A stretch of 64,000 nucleotides of DNA. Source: Pseudomonadales bacterium (GTDB taxonomy: Bacteria > Pseudomonadota > Gammaproteobacteria > Pseudomonadales > Halieaceae). Under the pieces are notes generated by a model, which worked only from the letters and a program-made list of their open reading frames with translations, did not search any database and was not told the DNA's origin. Below, one piece after another: positions 35,408-43,695 of the stretch. A program made the translations under genes and the position numbers. The DNA lies in assembly GCA_024234855.1 (NCBI GenBank), contig JACKNN010000003.1, positions 372,001-436,000 on the forward strand, written 5' to 3'. The first letter of the stretch is position 1. Each line of letters starts with the position of its first letter.

Positions 35408-36678
35408 TAGCCATCCACTCCGGTCGTGGCGGCGGGAGTGGCCGCCGTTTGTCCCTTGGCCCGGTCGGGGATCAGTGGCTGGCCTGTTGGTTCAGACAAC
35501 TCGTCGGTCGGGGTGACGGATATGATGTTCACGGCGGCGCCGGCAAAGGAGGCGTCGAGGCTGGTGAGCGACACCAGTTCGCCCTCGTTGAGACCGGCGC
35601 TGACGTAGACCCTGTCTCCGCCGGTGCGCAACGTCGTCACCTGGCGATTGCGCAGGTGCCTGGAATCGTCGATCACCCAGATGTAGTTGCCGGCCCGCAG
35701 CACATAGCGCGGCAGCACCACGACACCGGTGAGTTCGCGGCCCTCTATGTTGGCGTTGACGAATGTGCCGATGCGCAGCGGCAGTCGACCGGGGTGGCGC
35801 AAGCCGTAGGGGTCCTCGATCCGGGCCACGGTATACAGCGCACGAGAACGCTCATCGAAAACACCCTCGGTGCGGTGCAGGCGGGCGGACCAGTGCTTGA
35901 TATCGCCACCCACATCCGTGTAGAGGTCGATCGCGGAACCGGCCTCGTAGCCTTCCAGCCCGGGCAGTTCTAGGTACTCCAGCTTGCTCTGGGGGATGGG
36001 CAGGCGTACTTCGGCGGTCTCCACCGAAAAGAGTTCGGCCAGCGGGGTGCCGGCGCCGACGAATTGACCCAGGTCGGTGTTTTTTTGTCGGATAAGCGCG
36101 TCGTAGGGTGCGCGGATGATCGTGCGTTCGAGATTGTCGCGCGCGGTGTTGAGCTCCGCCTGGGCCGCCAGCAACTGCGCGTTGGCCTCATCCAGTTGTG
36201 GTTTGCGCAGGTAGAGCTCCCGCGCCTCCTGGCTGCGCTGGCTGTTCCTGGGTAGTTTCTCCCACTCGCGCAGTGCCACCTCAGCGCGACCTTTTTCCTG
36301 TACCAGCACACTTTCGGCCGACTCGACCGCGGCCTGGGCGTGCAACAGGCTGGTCTGGTAGTCCCTGGGATCGATGCGCAGCAGGATGTCGTCGCGGGAG
36401 ACAAAACCGCCGACGTGAAACGCCTTCGCCATTTCGATTACCCGGCCTTTGACTTCCGCCAGGATGGTAGTCTCGCGTTGGGGCGTGACAGTGCCCTGGG
36501 CCTGAACCTGGATACGCAGGTTCTGCTTTACCACCTCGGCGGCGTCGACTGTGACCGCCGCGTAGACAGGTTCCGCGATTTCTGCCGGTGGTCGCAGGAA
36601 ATACATCGTGGCACTGATCGCGGTGGCGCCCACGAGCATTGCAAGGGAGATAACTGCCTGTTTTGGTTTACTGGCCAA
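35407..36678 (-). CDS. RND efflux periplasmic adaptor (membrane fusion protein)
   Basis: This 423-residue adaptor has an N-terminal signal anchor (about residues 9-28), a lipoyl/biotinyl-like half-motif (VQAQGTVTPQRETTILAEVK), an alpha-helical hairpin from about 105 to 190 and the returning half-motif (RAPYDALIRQKNTDLGQFV), then beta-barrel and membrane-proximal domains. It bridges the RND pump to an outer-membrane channel. It is translationally coupled to the pump gene. No TolC-like gene is adjacent, so a channel encoded elsewhere must be shared. Two dyad-symmetric sites lie just upstream. Confidence 0.9.
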   Translation of the reverse strand: MASKPKQAVISLAMLVGATAISATMYFLRPPAEIAEPVYAAVTVDAAEVVKQNLRIQVQAQGTVTPQRETTILAEVKGRVIEMAKAFHVGGFVSRDDILLRIDPRDYQTSLLHAQAAVESAESVLVQEKGRAEVALREWEKLPRNSQRSQEARELYLRKPQLDEANAQLLAAQAELNTARDNLERTIIRAPYDALIRQKNTDLGQFVGAGTPLAELFSVETAEVRLPIPQSKLEYLELPGLEGYEAGSAIDLYTDVGGDIKHWSARLHRTEGVFDERSRALYTVARIEDPYGLRHPGRLPLRIGTFVNANIEGRELTGVVVLPRYVLRAGNYIWVIDDSRHLRNRQVTTLRTGGDRVYVSAGLNEGELVSLTSLDASFAGAAVNIISVTPTDELSEPTGQPLIPDRAKGQTAATPAATTGVDG

Positions 36679-36751
36679 TGTCGGTAAATATCCGCTGTAG
36701 CCAGCAGCCCCGGGTCGAATGTCCCGGGGCCGTCGGCATTATGAAACTGCC

Positions 36752-36798
36752 TGTCGTTATATCACAATGACAGGGATGCAGTTATAAATTAACTGCAT
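36752..36798 (-). promoter_or_regulatory. Two adjacent inverted repeats upstream of the RND efflux operon
   Basis: ATGCAGTTA (36776-36784) and TAACTGCAT (36790-36798) are perfect nine-base arms around TAAAT. Next to it, TGTCGTTAT and ACAATGACA (36752-36772) form a second, imperfect repeat around ATC (seven of nine pairs). Both are A/T-richer than the surroundings and lie 74-120 bases before the adaptor start codon. They are operator-like and there is no T-run to make them a terminator of the upstream mscS gene. No TetR/MarR/LysR gene is adjacent. Confidence 0.5.
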
Positions 36799-36837
36799 TT
36801 AGCAGCATTTTCGCGGGCTATCCGCCGCCCGGTATTA

Positions 36838-37653
36838 CTATTCGCCCTGCTCGATATGAACATCCATTTGCGGGAAGGGGATGGAGATTCCCGCCTCGTC
36901 GAAGCGCAATTTTACGGCTTCCGTGGTATCCCAGAACACAGCCCAGTAATCCGAGGTCTTCGCCCAGGGGCGCACCAGGAAATTGACGCTGGAGTCCGCC
37001 AGGGCGCCAACCGCCACTACCGGGGCCGGGTCTTTCAGCACCCGCTCGTCGGCAGCGACGATTTCCTCCAGCAGTTGCTTGGCCTTGCGCAGGTCGTCCT
37101 GGTAGGAAACGCTGAATACCATGTCGACCCGGCGGGTGGGGCGGGCGGAGTAGTTGGTGATATTGCCGCCTATGATGGCGCCGTTGGGCACGATCACTTC
37201 CTTGTTGTCCGGGGTGGTCATGGTGGTGGTGAAAATACTGATGTTCTCGATAATGCCACTGGCGCCGCCGGCCTCGACAAAGTCGCCCTTGGTGAAGGGC
37301 CGGAATATAATCAGCATGACCCCGGCCGCGAAGTTGGACAGGGAGCTTTGCAGGGACAGGCCGATGGCCAGGCCCGCCGCGCCCAGCAGCGCAACCAGCG
37401 AGTTGGTATTGATGCCAAGCTGGCTGAGGGCGGCTATGACGACGAACAGCAACAGCACCCAGCGCAGGATCGCCACCAGGAAGCCGACGAGGATATCGTC
37501 CATGCCGCGGCTGTGCAGCAGCCTGCGGAGGAAGCCGGTGACTCCGGCGACGACGATGCGACCGACGTAGAAGATAGCCAGCGCAAGTACCAGCTTGATG
37601 CCCCAGGGAATGACGTAGGTCTGCACGATCTCGTTGATATCCAGATTTTCCAT
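36838..37653 (-). CDS. mscS: Small-conductance mechanosensitive channel (MscS family)
   Basis: The ATG at 37653, behind AGAGGAAAA, gives 271 residues, about the length of E. coli MscS (286). Three N-terminal membrane helices are followed by the pore-lining helix with its Gly/Ala pattern (LLGAAGLAIGLSLQSSLSNF) and the beta domain (FRPFTKGDFVEAGG, VPNGAIIGGNITNYS). It opens under membrane tension to release solutes on hypo-osmotic shock. It is transcribed divergently from the MaoC gene. Confidence 0.93.
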   Translation of the reverse strand: MENLDINEIVQTYVIPWGIKLVLALAIFYVGRIVVAGVTGFLRRLLHSRGMDDILVGFLVAILRWVLLLFVVIAALSQLGINTNSLVALLGAAGLAIGLSLQSSLSNFAAGVMLIIFRPFTKGDFVEAGGASGIIENISIFTTTMTTPDNKEVIVPNGAIIGGNITNYSARPTRRVDMVFSVSYQDDLRKAKQLLEEIVAADERVLKDPAPVVAVGALADSSVNFLVRPWAKTSDYWAVFWDTTEAVKLRFDEAGISIPFPQMDVHIEQGE

Positions 37654-37761
37654 GGGGTTTTCCTCTCGTTTTCCGGCGCACAACTATAGCCAACCCCGGA
37701 TGCCTTGCCAACGCCAGTCGGCTTTTTTGACTCTCTGCTGATGAACGCAGCCGTGCCGGGA

Positions 37762-37770
37762 TGGTATAGT
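37762..37770 (+). promoter_or_regulatory. Extended -10 promoter of the MaoC-Nudix-flavoprotein transcript
   Basis: TGGTATAGT is an extended -10 element 34 bases before the MaoC start. A purine-rich GGGGGAGAG ribosome binding site follows. Confidence 0.4.
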
Positions 37771-37803
37771 CGCCGCTGCAATTAGGCAGGGGGAGAGGTG
37801 ACA

Positions 37804-38259
37804 GTGACGACTATTTTTGAAAACCCCGCGCAGCTGCTGTCCGCGGTGGGCACGCACCTGGGCTACAGCGAGTGGCTGGAAATAGACCAGCACCGCATCG
37901 ACCTGTTTGCCGAGGCCACGGGCGATCACCAGTGGATACATGTGGACCCGGTGCGCGCGGCGGCCGGACCCTTCGGCCGGACGATCGCCCACGGCTACCT
38001 GACCCTGTCCCTGGCCAACCAGTTCCTGCCCGAGATCATGCGGGTGGAGAATGTATCCATGGGGGTGAATTACGGCTGCGAGAAAGTGCGCTTCCCGGCT
38101 GCGGTGCCGGTTGGCAGTCGCCTGCGGGGCGGCGGAGAAGTGATCAGCGCCGAGGAGGTCAAAGGCGGAGTGCAGGTGGTGGTGAGGATGACCATCGAGA
38201 TTGAGGGCGGTGAACGTCCCGCCTGTGTGATCGATACGATCAGCCGATTTTTTCCCTAG
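37804..38259 (+). CDS. MaoC-family (R)-specific enoyl-CoA hydratase
   Basis: This hot-dog-fold protein of about 151 residues carries the hydratase 2 motif. FAEATGDHQWIHVDPVRAA supplies the catalytic Asp and His, followed by GRTIAHGYLTLSL. It adds water to trans-2-enoyl-CoA or a related thioester. Two GTG starts are in frame (37798 and 37804). The second has the better distance from GGGGGAGAG. It heads a set with a Nudix hydrolase and the flavoprotein-cytochrome pair (gaps of 11 and 12 bases), all acting plausibly in breakdown of an acyl-CoA or polycyclic substrate. Confidence 0.85.
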   Translation: MTTIFENPAQLLSAVGTHLGYSEWLEIDQHRIDLFAEATGDHQWIHVDPVRAAAGPFGRTIAHGYLTLSLANQFLPEIMRVENVSMGVNYGCEKVRFPAAVPVGSRLRGGGEVISAEEVKGGVQVVVRMTIEIEGGERPACVIDTISRFFP

Positions 38260-38270
38260 AGTGCGACGTC

Positions 38271-38963
38271 ATGCTGGAGCTTAGCACGGCAGTGGAGCCG
38301 GTATACCCCGCCGCGACTGTGGTGCTGGTGCGCGACGGCGCGCAGGGGCTGGAGGCTCTGCTGGTGCAGCGCAACAAGGCGCTGGCCCACATGGGGGGCA
38401 TCTGGGTATTTCCCGGCGGCAGGGTGGATGAGGCCGACTATCCCGCGGACCGCGATGACTACCGCGCCGCCGTCAACGCCGCCATCCGCGAAACGCGGGA
38501 GGAGGCGGGCCTCACGATCAGCGCCGACCAGCTCGCCTACCTGTCGCACTGGACCACGCCGGAAGGCGCCAGGCGGCGTTTCGCCACCTGGTTTTTCCTG
38601 GCGGTGCTGGAAGACGGCCAGGAGGTGACGGTGGACGGCGGTGAAATCGCCCATCATCGCTGGGTTAGCCCCCAGGTCGCCTTTGCCGAACTGGCGGATA
38701 GTGAGCACCCCTTCCGGCTGATGCCGCCCACTTTCATAAGCCTGGTGGATCTTGCCGGTTGCCGCAGTTGCCGGGAGGCGATGCAGCGCATTGGCCCCCG
38801 CCCGGCGTTCCGCTATGCGCCGCGCATGGTGTTCGTGGAGGATGGTATCTGTTTTCTCTACGACGGCGATGCGGGCTACGCCACCGAAGACCTGGACGCG
38901 GACGGCCCCCGCCACCGTACCTACATGATCGACGGTCAGCTCGAGTACATAAGGCAATTGTGA
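38271..38963 (+). CDS. Nudix hydrolase (NUDT7/19-like)
   Basis: This 230-residue protein has an expanded Nudix box: FPGGRVDEAD, an insertion of about 14 residues, then AIRETREEAGL with the metal-binding glutamates. This spaced form is like the peroxisomal NUDT7/NUDT8/NUDT19 group, which cleaves CoA or acyl-CoA into phosphopantetheine derivatives and ADP. Activity on acyl-CoA would suit the MaoC gene 11 bases upstream, but that is inference. There is no signal peptide. Confidence 0.83.
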   Translation: MLELSTAVEPVYPAATVVLVRDGAQGLEALLVQRNKALAHMGGIWVFPGGRVDEADYPADRDDYRAAVNAAIRETREEAGLTISADQLAYLSHWTTPEGARRRFATWFFLAVLEDGQEVTVDGGEIAHHRWVSPQVAFAELADSEHPFRLMPPTFISLVDLAGCRSCREAMQRIGPRPAFRYAPRMVFVEDGICFLYDGDAGYATEDLDADGPRHRTYMIDGQLEYIRQL

Positions 38964-38975
38964 CAGTGCACTGCA

Positions 38976-40505
38976 ATGACTGATTCGACCGGCCTCAGCC
39001 GGCGCGAGCTGCTGGCGCGATTCGGCGCCGCGGCCGCGACCGCGTTCTCCGCCGGTGCCGGCGCATTGCCCGCCGCCGAAGTCGGGCGCTGGGATATGAG
39101 CACCGATGTGCTGGTGGCCGGCTCCGGCGCCGCCGGTGCAAGCGCCGCGATCGAGGCGCGCAGGGCGGGCGCCGAGGTGCTGCTGATCGAGGCCCTGCCC
39201 CGGTTTGGCGGCTCCTCGGCGATGTCGGCGGGGGTGGTATACGCCGGTGGCGGTACCGCGTTGCAACGGGCGCTCGGAGTGGAGGACAGCGTCGAGCAGA
39301 TGTTCAGGTTTATCGCCGGTGCCGGTGGCAAACACCCGCCGCTGGAGAAAATCCGCCTTTACTGCGAACAAAGCAGCGCCCACTTCGACTGGCTGGTGGC
39401 ACAGGGTGTGCCCTACCGGGAGGAACTGGCCCTGGCGATGACCGTGCCGATGGCGGGGGAATCCCTGTATTTTTCCGGTTGCGAACTCGCCTGGCCGGCC
39501 CGTGAGCTGGCCACGCCCGCTCCCCGCGGTCACGTGCCGGTGGCGGCAGGCATGACCGGTGGTCGGGTTTTGATGGAGGCCCTGCTGGCACAGGTAACAG
39601 CCCTGGGTGTTGTCATGCGCTCGGGTGTCGAGGGGCGGCGGCTGGTGGTGGCCAACGACGGTCGCGCGCTGGGCATGCAGGTCAGCGTGGCCGGCGAGAG
39701 CCGGACTATCCGGGCGCGGCGCGGCATTGTGCTGGCCAGCGGCGGCTTTATCCACAACCGGGAGATGGTGCGCAACTACGCTCCCGAGTTATACGATTGC
39801 GCCGTACCCTGGGGCAATGTGGGCGACCAGGGCATGGGAATCAATATGGGTATAGGCGCCGGCGCCGCTGCCCTGCGCATGCACCAGGGTTTTGCCATCG
39901 TCCCGTTGTACCCGCCCGAGTCCGTGCTGGCGGGCATTGTGGTCAATGCGTCCGGCCAGCGATTTATCGCCGAGGATACGTACTACGGCATGTTGGGCGA
40001 CGCCATTGCCTATCACCAGCAGGGGCGGGCGTGGCTGCTGACGGACCACGGCAACGAGCTGCCCGCCTGGCAGGATAATTTTCTGCCGGTGGCCCAGGCC
40101 AACACGATCGGCGACCTGGCGGACCAGCTGGGATTTCCAAAAGGCGCCCTGCAGAACACCGTGGCCTACTACAATCGCTACGCGGGCAACGGCGAAGACC
40201 CGTTATTTCACAAGCGCGCCGCGCTGCTGCGGCCGGTGCAGGGACCGCCTTACCGGGCCTGGGACCTGGCGGTGGACAAATCCTTCGTGCCGGCCCATAC
40301 CTTCGGCGGGCTGCACACCGGCCCGGACGGCGAGGTGATCAACAGTTTCGGCGAGCCCATCGCCGGCCTCTTTGCCGCCGGGCGCACCAGTGCCGGGCTC
40401 CCCGGCGCCCCCTATATCGCCAGCGGCCTGTCGGTCGGGGATGCCACCTTCTTCGGCCGTAGGGCGGGGCTGGCGGCTGCGGGGCAGGGGGGTGCGGCGG
40501 TATGA
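38976..40505 (+). CDS. Tat-exported FAD-dependent dehydrogenase, ketosteroid-delta1-dehydrogenase/fumarate-reductase type
   Basis: This 509-residue flavoprotein begins with the twin-arginine motif SRRELLARFG and an alanine-rich stretch ending ALPAAE, so it is likely exported folded. The FAD-binding Rossmann motif follows at VLVAGSGAAGASAAIEARRAGAEV. GGSSAMSAGVVYAGGG, then IVLASGGFIHNREM, and the C-terminal AGRTSAGLPGAPYIASGLSV are typical of the fumarate reductase/3-ketosteroid-delta1-dehydrogenase superfamily. Cytosolic ketosteroid dehydrogenases lack a signal, so the periplasmic placement is notable. Its stop overlaps the cytochrome c gene by four bases (ATGA), making that protein its probable electron acceptor. 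The substrate is not determined. Confidence 0.83.
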   Translation: MTDSTGLSRRELLARFGAAAATAFSAGAGALPAAEVGRWDMSTDVLVAGSGAAGASAAIEARRAGAEVLLIEALPRFGGSSAMSAGVVYAGGGTALQRALGVEDSVEQMFRFIAGAGGKHPPLEKIRLYCEQSSAHFDWLVAQGVPYREELALAMTVPMAGESLYFSGCELAWPARELATPAPRGHVPVAAGMTGGRVLMEALLAQVTALGVVMRSGVEGRRLVVANDGRALGMQVSVAGESRTIRARRGIVLASGGFIHNREMVRNYAPELYDCAVPWGNVGDQGMGINMGIGAGAAALRMHQGFAIVPLYPPESVLAGIVVNASGQRFIAEDTYYGMLGDAIAYHQQGRAWLLTDHGNELPAWQDNFLPVAQANTIGDLADQLGFPKGALQNTVAYYNRYAGNGEDPLFHKRAALLRPVQGPPYRAWDLAVDKSFVPAHTFGGLHTGPDGEVINSFGEPIAGLFAAGRTSAGLPGAPYIASGLSVGDATFFGRRAGLAAAGQGGAAV

Positions 40506-40969
40506 AGTGTTTTCTGGCCTCCCTGATGGGCGCGAGCCTGCTGGCGCTGATCGCACCGGGCCATGCCCAGGTCGCCCTCGACCAGGCGCCGACGGATTCC
40601 GGCGTCGATATGTCCCTGCAGCAGGGCGATCCCCAGCGCGGGCGCCTGGTTTTCGGGCCCTGCCGCACATGCCATTTCACCGAGGCGGAGGCCGGCCACG
40701 GCAATGGCCCCAACCTGCATCGCATCTTCGGCAAGGTGGCCGGCAAACAGCCGGGTTTCGACTATTACTCCGAGCCCCTCAGGGCGGCGGAGTTCGTGTG
40801 GACGCCGGCGGTGCTCTACGCCTGGCTGGAAAATCCGCTGGCGGCGACCCCCGGCACCAGCATGATGAGCGCCGGTGTGCCGGACCCCGGCCAGCGGGCG
40901 GACCTGATCGCCTATCTGCAACAGGTGTCAGTGCGCACCGCCGGGGAAACGCGCGACACCCGCCAATAG
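40502..40969 (+). CDS. Class I cytochrome c, probable partner of the upstream flavoprotein
   Basis: This 155-residue precursor has a cleavable signal ending GHAQ and a mature domain with the haem motif CRTCH, GHGNGPNLHRIFGK after it, and a late PGTSMMSAG that supplies the methionine axial ligand. This is the layout of small class I cytochromes (cytochrome c2/c550-like). It is co-translated with the Tat flavoprotein gene (4 nt overlap). Together they look like a periplasmic flavocytochrome dehydrogenase feeding electrons toward a terminal oxidase, comparable in plan to flavocytochrome c systems. Confidence 0.87.
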   Translation: MKCFLASLMGASLLALIAPGHAQVALDQAPTDSGVDMSLQQGDPQRGRLVFGPCRTCHFTEAEAGHGNGPNLHRIFGKVAGKQPGFDYYSEPLRAAEFVWTPAVLYAWLENPLAATPGTSMMSAGVPDPGQRADLIAYLQQVSVRTAGETRDTRQ

Positions 40970-41055
40970 GCGCGTTCCAGATCAACCGGATCACACCCGG
41001 CCCCCGTGCCGGGAATGGAATAGCCTGTTACCTGTGAACTGCTGCCGCGACGGGC

Positions 41056-42243
41056 TTACTTCTTGACGATGACCGAACTGCCATGCCCGAACAGGCCCTG
41101 GTTGGCCGTGATGCCGACTTTCGCGCCCTTCACCTGGCGGTCGCCCGCCTGGCCGCGCAACTGCCAGGTCAGCTCGCATACCTGGGCCAGCGCCTGGGCC
41201 GGCACGGCCTCGCCGAAGCAGGCCAGGCCACCGGAGACATTGACCGGAATTCTGCCGCCCAGCGCGGTGTCGCCGCGGCGCAGCCAGGCCGCCGCCTCGC
41301 CCCTGGGGGTGAGCTGCAGGTCCTCGATCCAGTCGAGTTCCAGCGCGGTGGACAGGTCGTAGACTTCCGCCAGGCTGACATCACCGGGGCCAATGCCCGC
41401 TTCCTCGTAGGCCTTGAGTGGGATGGAGGAGCGATAACTCACGGCCTCGACGCCAGCGGCGGCCGCCGAGTCGGTGGCGATATCCGGCATTTCCACCACC
41501 GCGCTGGCGAAGGTGGGCGTGACGGTGGAGATGGCGGCGACCCGGGGGGCGTCGGCCTTGCCGATGCGACGCGCGTAATCGAGGCTGCACACAATCAGGG
41601 CGGCGCCGCCGTCGCTGGTGGCGCAGATATCCATCAGGCGCAGGGGGTCGGCCACCATCGCCGAGGCGGCGACGTCTTCCGCGGTAAAACATTTGCGGTA
41701 GCGCGCGCGGGGATTTTTGGCGCCGACGCGGGAGTTTTTCACTTTCACCGCCGCGAAGTCTTCGAGGGTGTCGCCGTACAGGTCCATACGCCGCCGTGCG
41801 TACAGGGCGAAGTAGGTGGGGTTGGTGATACCCAGGTAAAAACGCACCCAGTCCGGATCCTCCGGACGGTAGCCGCCGGCCGGTGCAAGGAAACCCTTGG
41901 GCGTGGTGTCGGCACCCACCACCAGGGCGACCTCGCATTCACCGGAGAGGATCTTGTTGCGCGCCGCTGCCAGGGCCTGGGAGCCGGAGGCGCAGGCGGC
42001 GTAGGAAGTGTTGACCTCGGCTCCCTGCCAGCCCAGCGCCTGGGCAAAGGTGGCGCCGGCGACGTAACCCGGGTAGCCGCAGCGCACGGTGGCGCCGCCG
42101 GAGACAAAGCGAATGTCACGCCAGCTGATACCGGCGTCGGCCAGTGCCTCGCGGGCGGCGGCCACGCCGTACTGGACGAAATTGTGGCCCCACTTGCCCC
42201 AGGGGTGCATGCCGGCGCCGATGATCGCGATTTCATTGTCCAT
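41056..42243 (-). CDS. Thiolase-like protein of the lipid-transfer (SCP-x/Ltp) type
   Basis: The ATG at 42243, after AAGGGAG, gives 395 residues. The thiolase fold is seen from IAIIGAGMHPWGKWG, the nucleophile segment SYAACASGSQALAAA, ICATSDGGAALIV and the late CFGEAVPAQ and GLFGHGSS. It lies five bases after a DUF35 zinc-ribbon gene. Thiolase/Ltp proteins paired with DUF35 partners act in side-chain removal of steroids (retro-aldol cleavage) or in acyl-CoA thiolysis and acetoacetyl-type condensations. Which of these applies cannot be told here. A longer frame to 42294 overlaps the DUF35 gene and is rejected. Confidence 0.85.
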   Translation of the reverse strand: MDNEIAIIGAGMHPWGKWGHNFVQYGVAAAREALADAGISWRDIRFVSGGATVRCGYPGYVAGATFAQALGWQGAEVNTSYAACASGSQALAAARNKILSGECEVALVVGADTTPKGFLAPAGGYRPEDPDWVRFYLGITNPTYFALYARRRMDLYGDTLEDFAAVKVKNSRVGAKNPRARYRKCFTAEDVAASAMVADPLRLMDICATSDGGAALIVCSLDYARRIGKADAPRVAAISTVTPTFASAVVEMPDIATDSAAAAGVEAVSYRSSIPLKAYEEAGIGPGDVSLAEVYDLSTALELDWIEDLQLTPRGEAAAWLRRGDTALGGRIPVNVSGGLACFGEAVPAQALAQVCELTWQLRGQAGDRQVKGAKVGITANQGLFGHGSSVIVKK

Positions 42244-42248
42244 GGTTG

Positions 42249-42707
42249 TTACGCTCCCTTCGCCGGGTTGGCGGCGGCTGCAAGCGGTCGCCATTTCCAG
42301 GTGACCTTGATGTCATCATCGGTCTCGTGCAGTGTTTCCAGTACCAGCTCCATCGGCATGCCCACCTTGAGCTCGGCCACCGTGACACCGCTCACCACCT
42401 GCCCCAGTACCGTCATCTGCTCCCGCTCCAGCTGCACCGCCGCGATCGCGTAGGGCTCGAAAGGCTCCGCCGCGACATAGGGTGCCGGTGGTTTGTAGCA
42501 GGCGTTGGTGTAGCTCCAGATACGGCCGGTCCTGCTCAGCTCCACCTCGCGAAAATCGGTGCTGTCGCAGCCGGGATTACGGCAATACTGTTTCTGTGGC
42601 GGAAAAAAATAGGTATCGCAGCCGGTGCACTGGCTGCCGATCAGGTGCGGCTCGTCTGCCATGGTGTGCCAGCCTTCGATGGCGGGCGCCAGGGGTTTGT
42701 CACTCAT
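42249..42707 (-). CDS. DUF35 zinc-ribbon/OB-fold acyl-CoA-associated protein
   Basis: This 152-residue protein has the rubredoxin-like zinc ribbon GSQCTGCDTYFFPP with the second cysteine pair in YCRNPGCDS, followed by an OB-fold domain (GRIWSYTNACYKPP, VLGQVVSGVTVAELKVGMP). Proteins of this type bind acyl-CoA and form heteromers with thiolase-fold partners. It is immediately upstream of the Ltp-type thiolase (gap of five bases), so the two very likely form one complex. It is divergently transcribed from the SRAP gene. Confidence 0.9.
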   Translation of the reverse strand: MSDKPLAPAIEGWHTMADEPHLIGSQCTGCDTYFFPPQKQYCRNPGCDSTDFREVELSRTGRIWSYTNACYKPPAPYVAAEPFEPYAIAAVQLEREQMTVLGQVVSGVTVAELKVGMPMELVLETLHETDDDIKVTWKWRPLAAAANPAKGA

Positions 42708-42868
42708 GTCGTTCTCCGGGGCTCAAGCGGTGCCCAGAGTACTATCGGCCGGCGGACGCAGGCAAGGAATCAACTGCCAGGAGTTACCATGATGGGCCTG
42801 GGGCGGCAGTGGGTTTACTATGGCAGACCTGCGGTGACTACAGGTATTGGAACAGGGGGTGCCAGCGT

Positions 42869-43549
42869 ATGTGCGGCCGATTCAACGTGATCGACAGTCC
42901 CGGACTGCAGCAGCTGCTGCGCGACCTGGGTATCGACCTGAAACTGCCCGGGGGTGTCAACCTCGCGCCAACGGAGCCCATCGCCCTGGTACGTGAGCTT
43001 GGCGGGAAACGCGAGGCGGGCTTCAGCCGCTGGTGGCTCACCCCATCCTGGGCAAAAGCGCCCGACCAGAAATACGCCATGTTCAATGCCCGCAGCGAAA
43101 CCCTGGCCAGTAGTCGCGCCTTTGCGCTTCCGTTCAAATCACAGCGGGGCATCGTGCCCATGAGCAGTTTTATCGAGTGGCGCCAGGAGGGCCCGGTGAA
43201 ACAGCCCTGGCTGATCACCACCGGGCAGGAGGCGCTGGCGGTGGCGGCCCTGTGGGATGTATGGGAGGGCGCCGCGGAGCCGCTGCTGTCCTGCACCCTG
43301 GTGACAACGGCTGCGGCGCCTCAATTCGAGCCCTGGCATACCCGTATGCCGGTGATGTTGGCACCGGATGAGTACGGGCGCTGGCTGGATTGCAGCCGCC
43401 CGATAGGCGCGAATGATCCCCTGTTTCGCAGCGCACTCAAGCAGCCCCTGCGCCTGCAGGCCCTGCCGCGCGCGGTGGGCAACGCCCGCAACAAGGATCC
43501 GGCGGTGCTGGCGGCTGTCGGCGAGATCGTGGAATTACGCGGGGAGTAA
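42869..43549 (+). CDS. SRAP-domain protein (YedK/HMCES family)
   Basis: The ATG at 42869 gives 226 residues beginning MCGRFN. Cysteine 2 becomes the N-terminal residue after methionine removal and forms a thiazolidine cross-link with abasic sites in single-stranded DNA. The other signature residues are visible: Asn in FNARSET, Glu in SFIEWR and His in HTRMPV. It shields abasic lesions in ssDNA, a housekeeping DNA-protection role. A longer in-frame reading from 42482 lies across the DUF35 gene and would bury C2, so it is rejected. Confidence 0.93.
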   Translation: MCGRFNVIDSPGLQQLLRDLGIDLKLPGGVNLAPTEPIALVRELGGKREAGFSRWWLTPSWAKAPDQKYAMFNARSETLASSRAFALPFKSQRGIVPMSSFIEWRQEGPVKQPWLITTGQEALAVAALWDVWEGAAEPLLSCTLVTTAAAPQFEPWHTRMPVMLAPDEYGRWLDCSRPIGANDPLFRSALKQPLRLQALPRAVGNARNKDPAVLAAVGEIVELRGE

Positions 43550-43695
43550 GTAAAAAACTGTACTGGCGCGCCGGAATGCCCCCGCCGGGCTATTGTCTCG
43601 CGGCTGACCATGGGGCATATTGACGCCGCATAACAAAATCGTGCTGCCTGATTCAATTCCAATAACTTGCACCACTGCGAACCCCGGGGACCCCT

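Noticed and set aside
40996..41013. GC hairpin (CCCGGC/GCCGGG) as a terminator between the cytochrome and thiolase genes
   Set aside because: No T-run follows on either strand. It may aid bidirectional termination but is not supported as an intrinsic terminator.
41083..42453. 456-codon open frame on the plus strand
   Set aside because: Opposite strand of the thiolase and DUF35 genes, both clearly coding. No domain is seen in the reverse frame.
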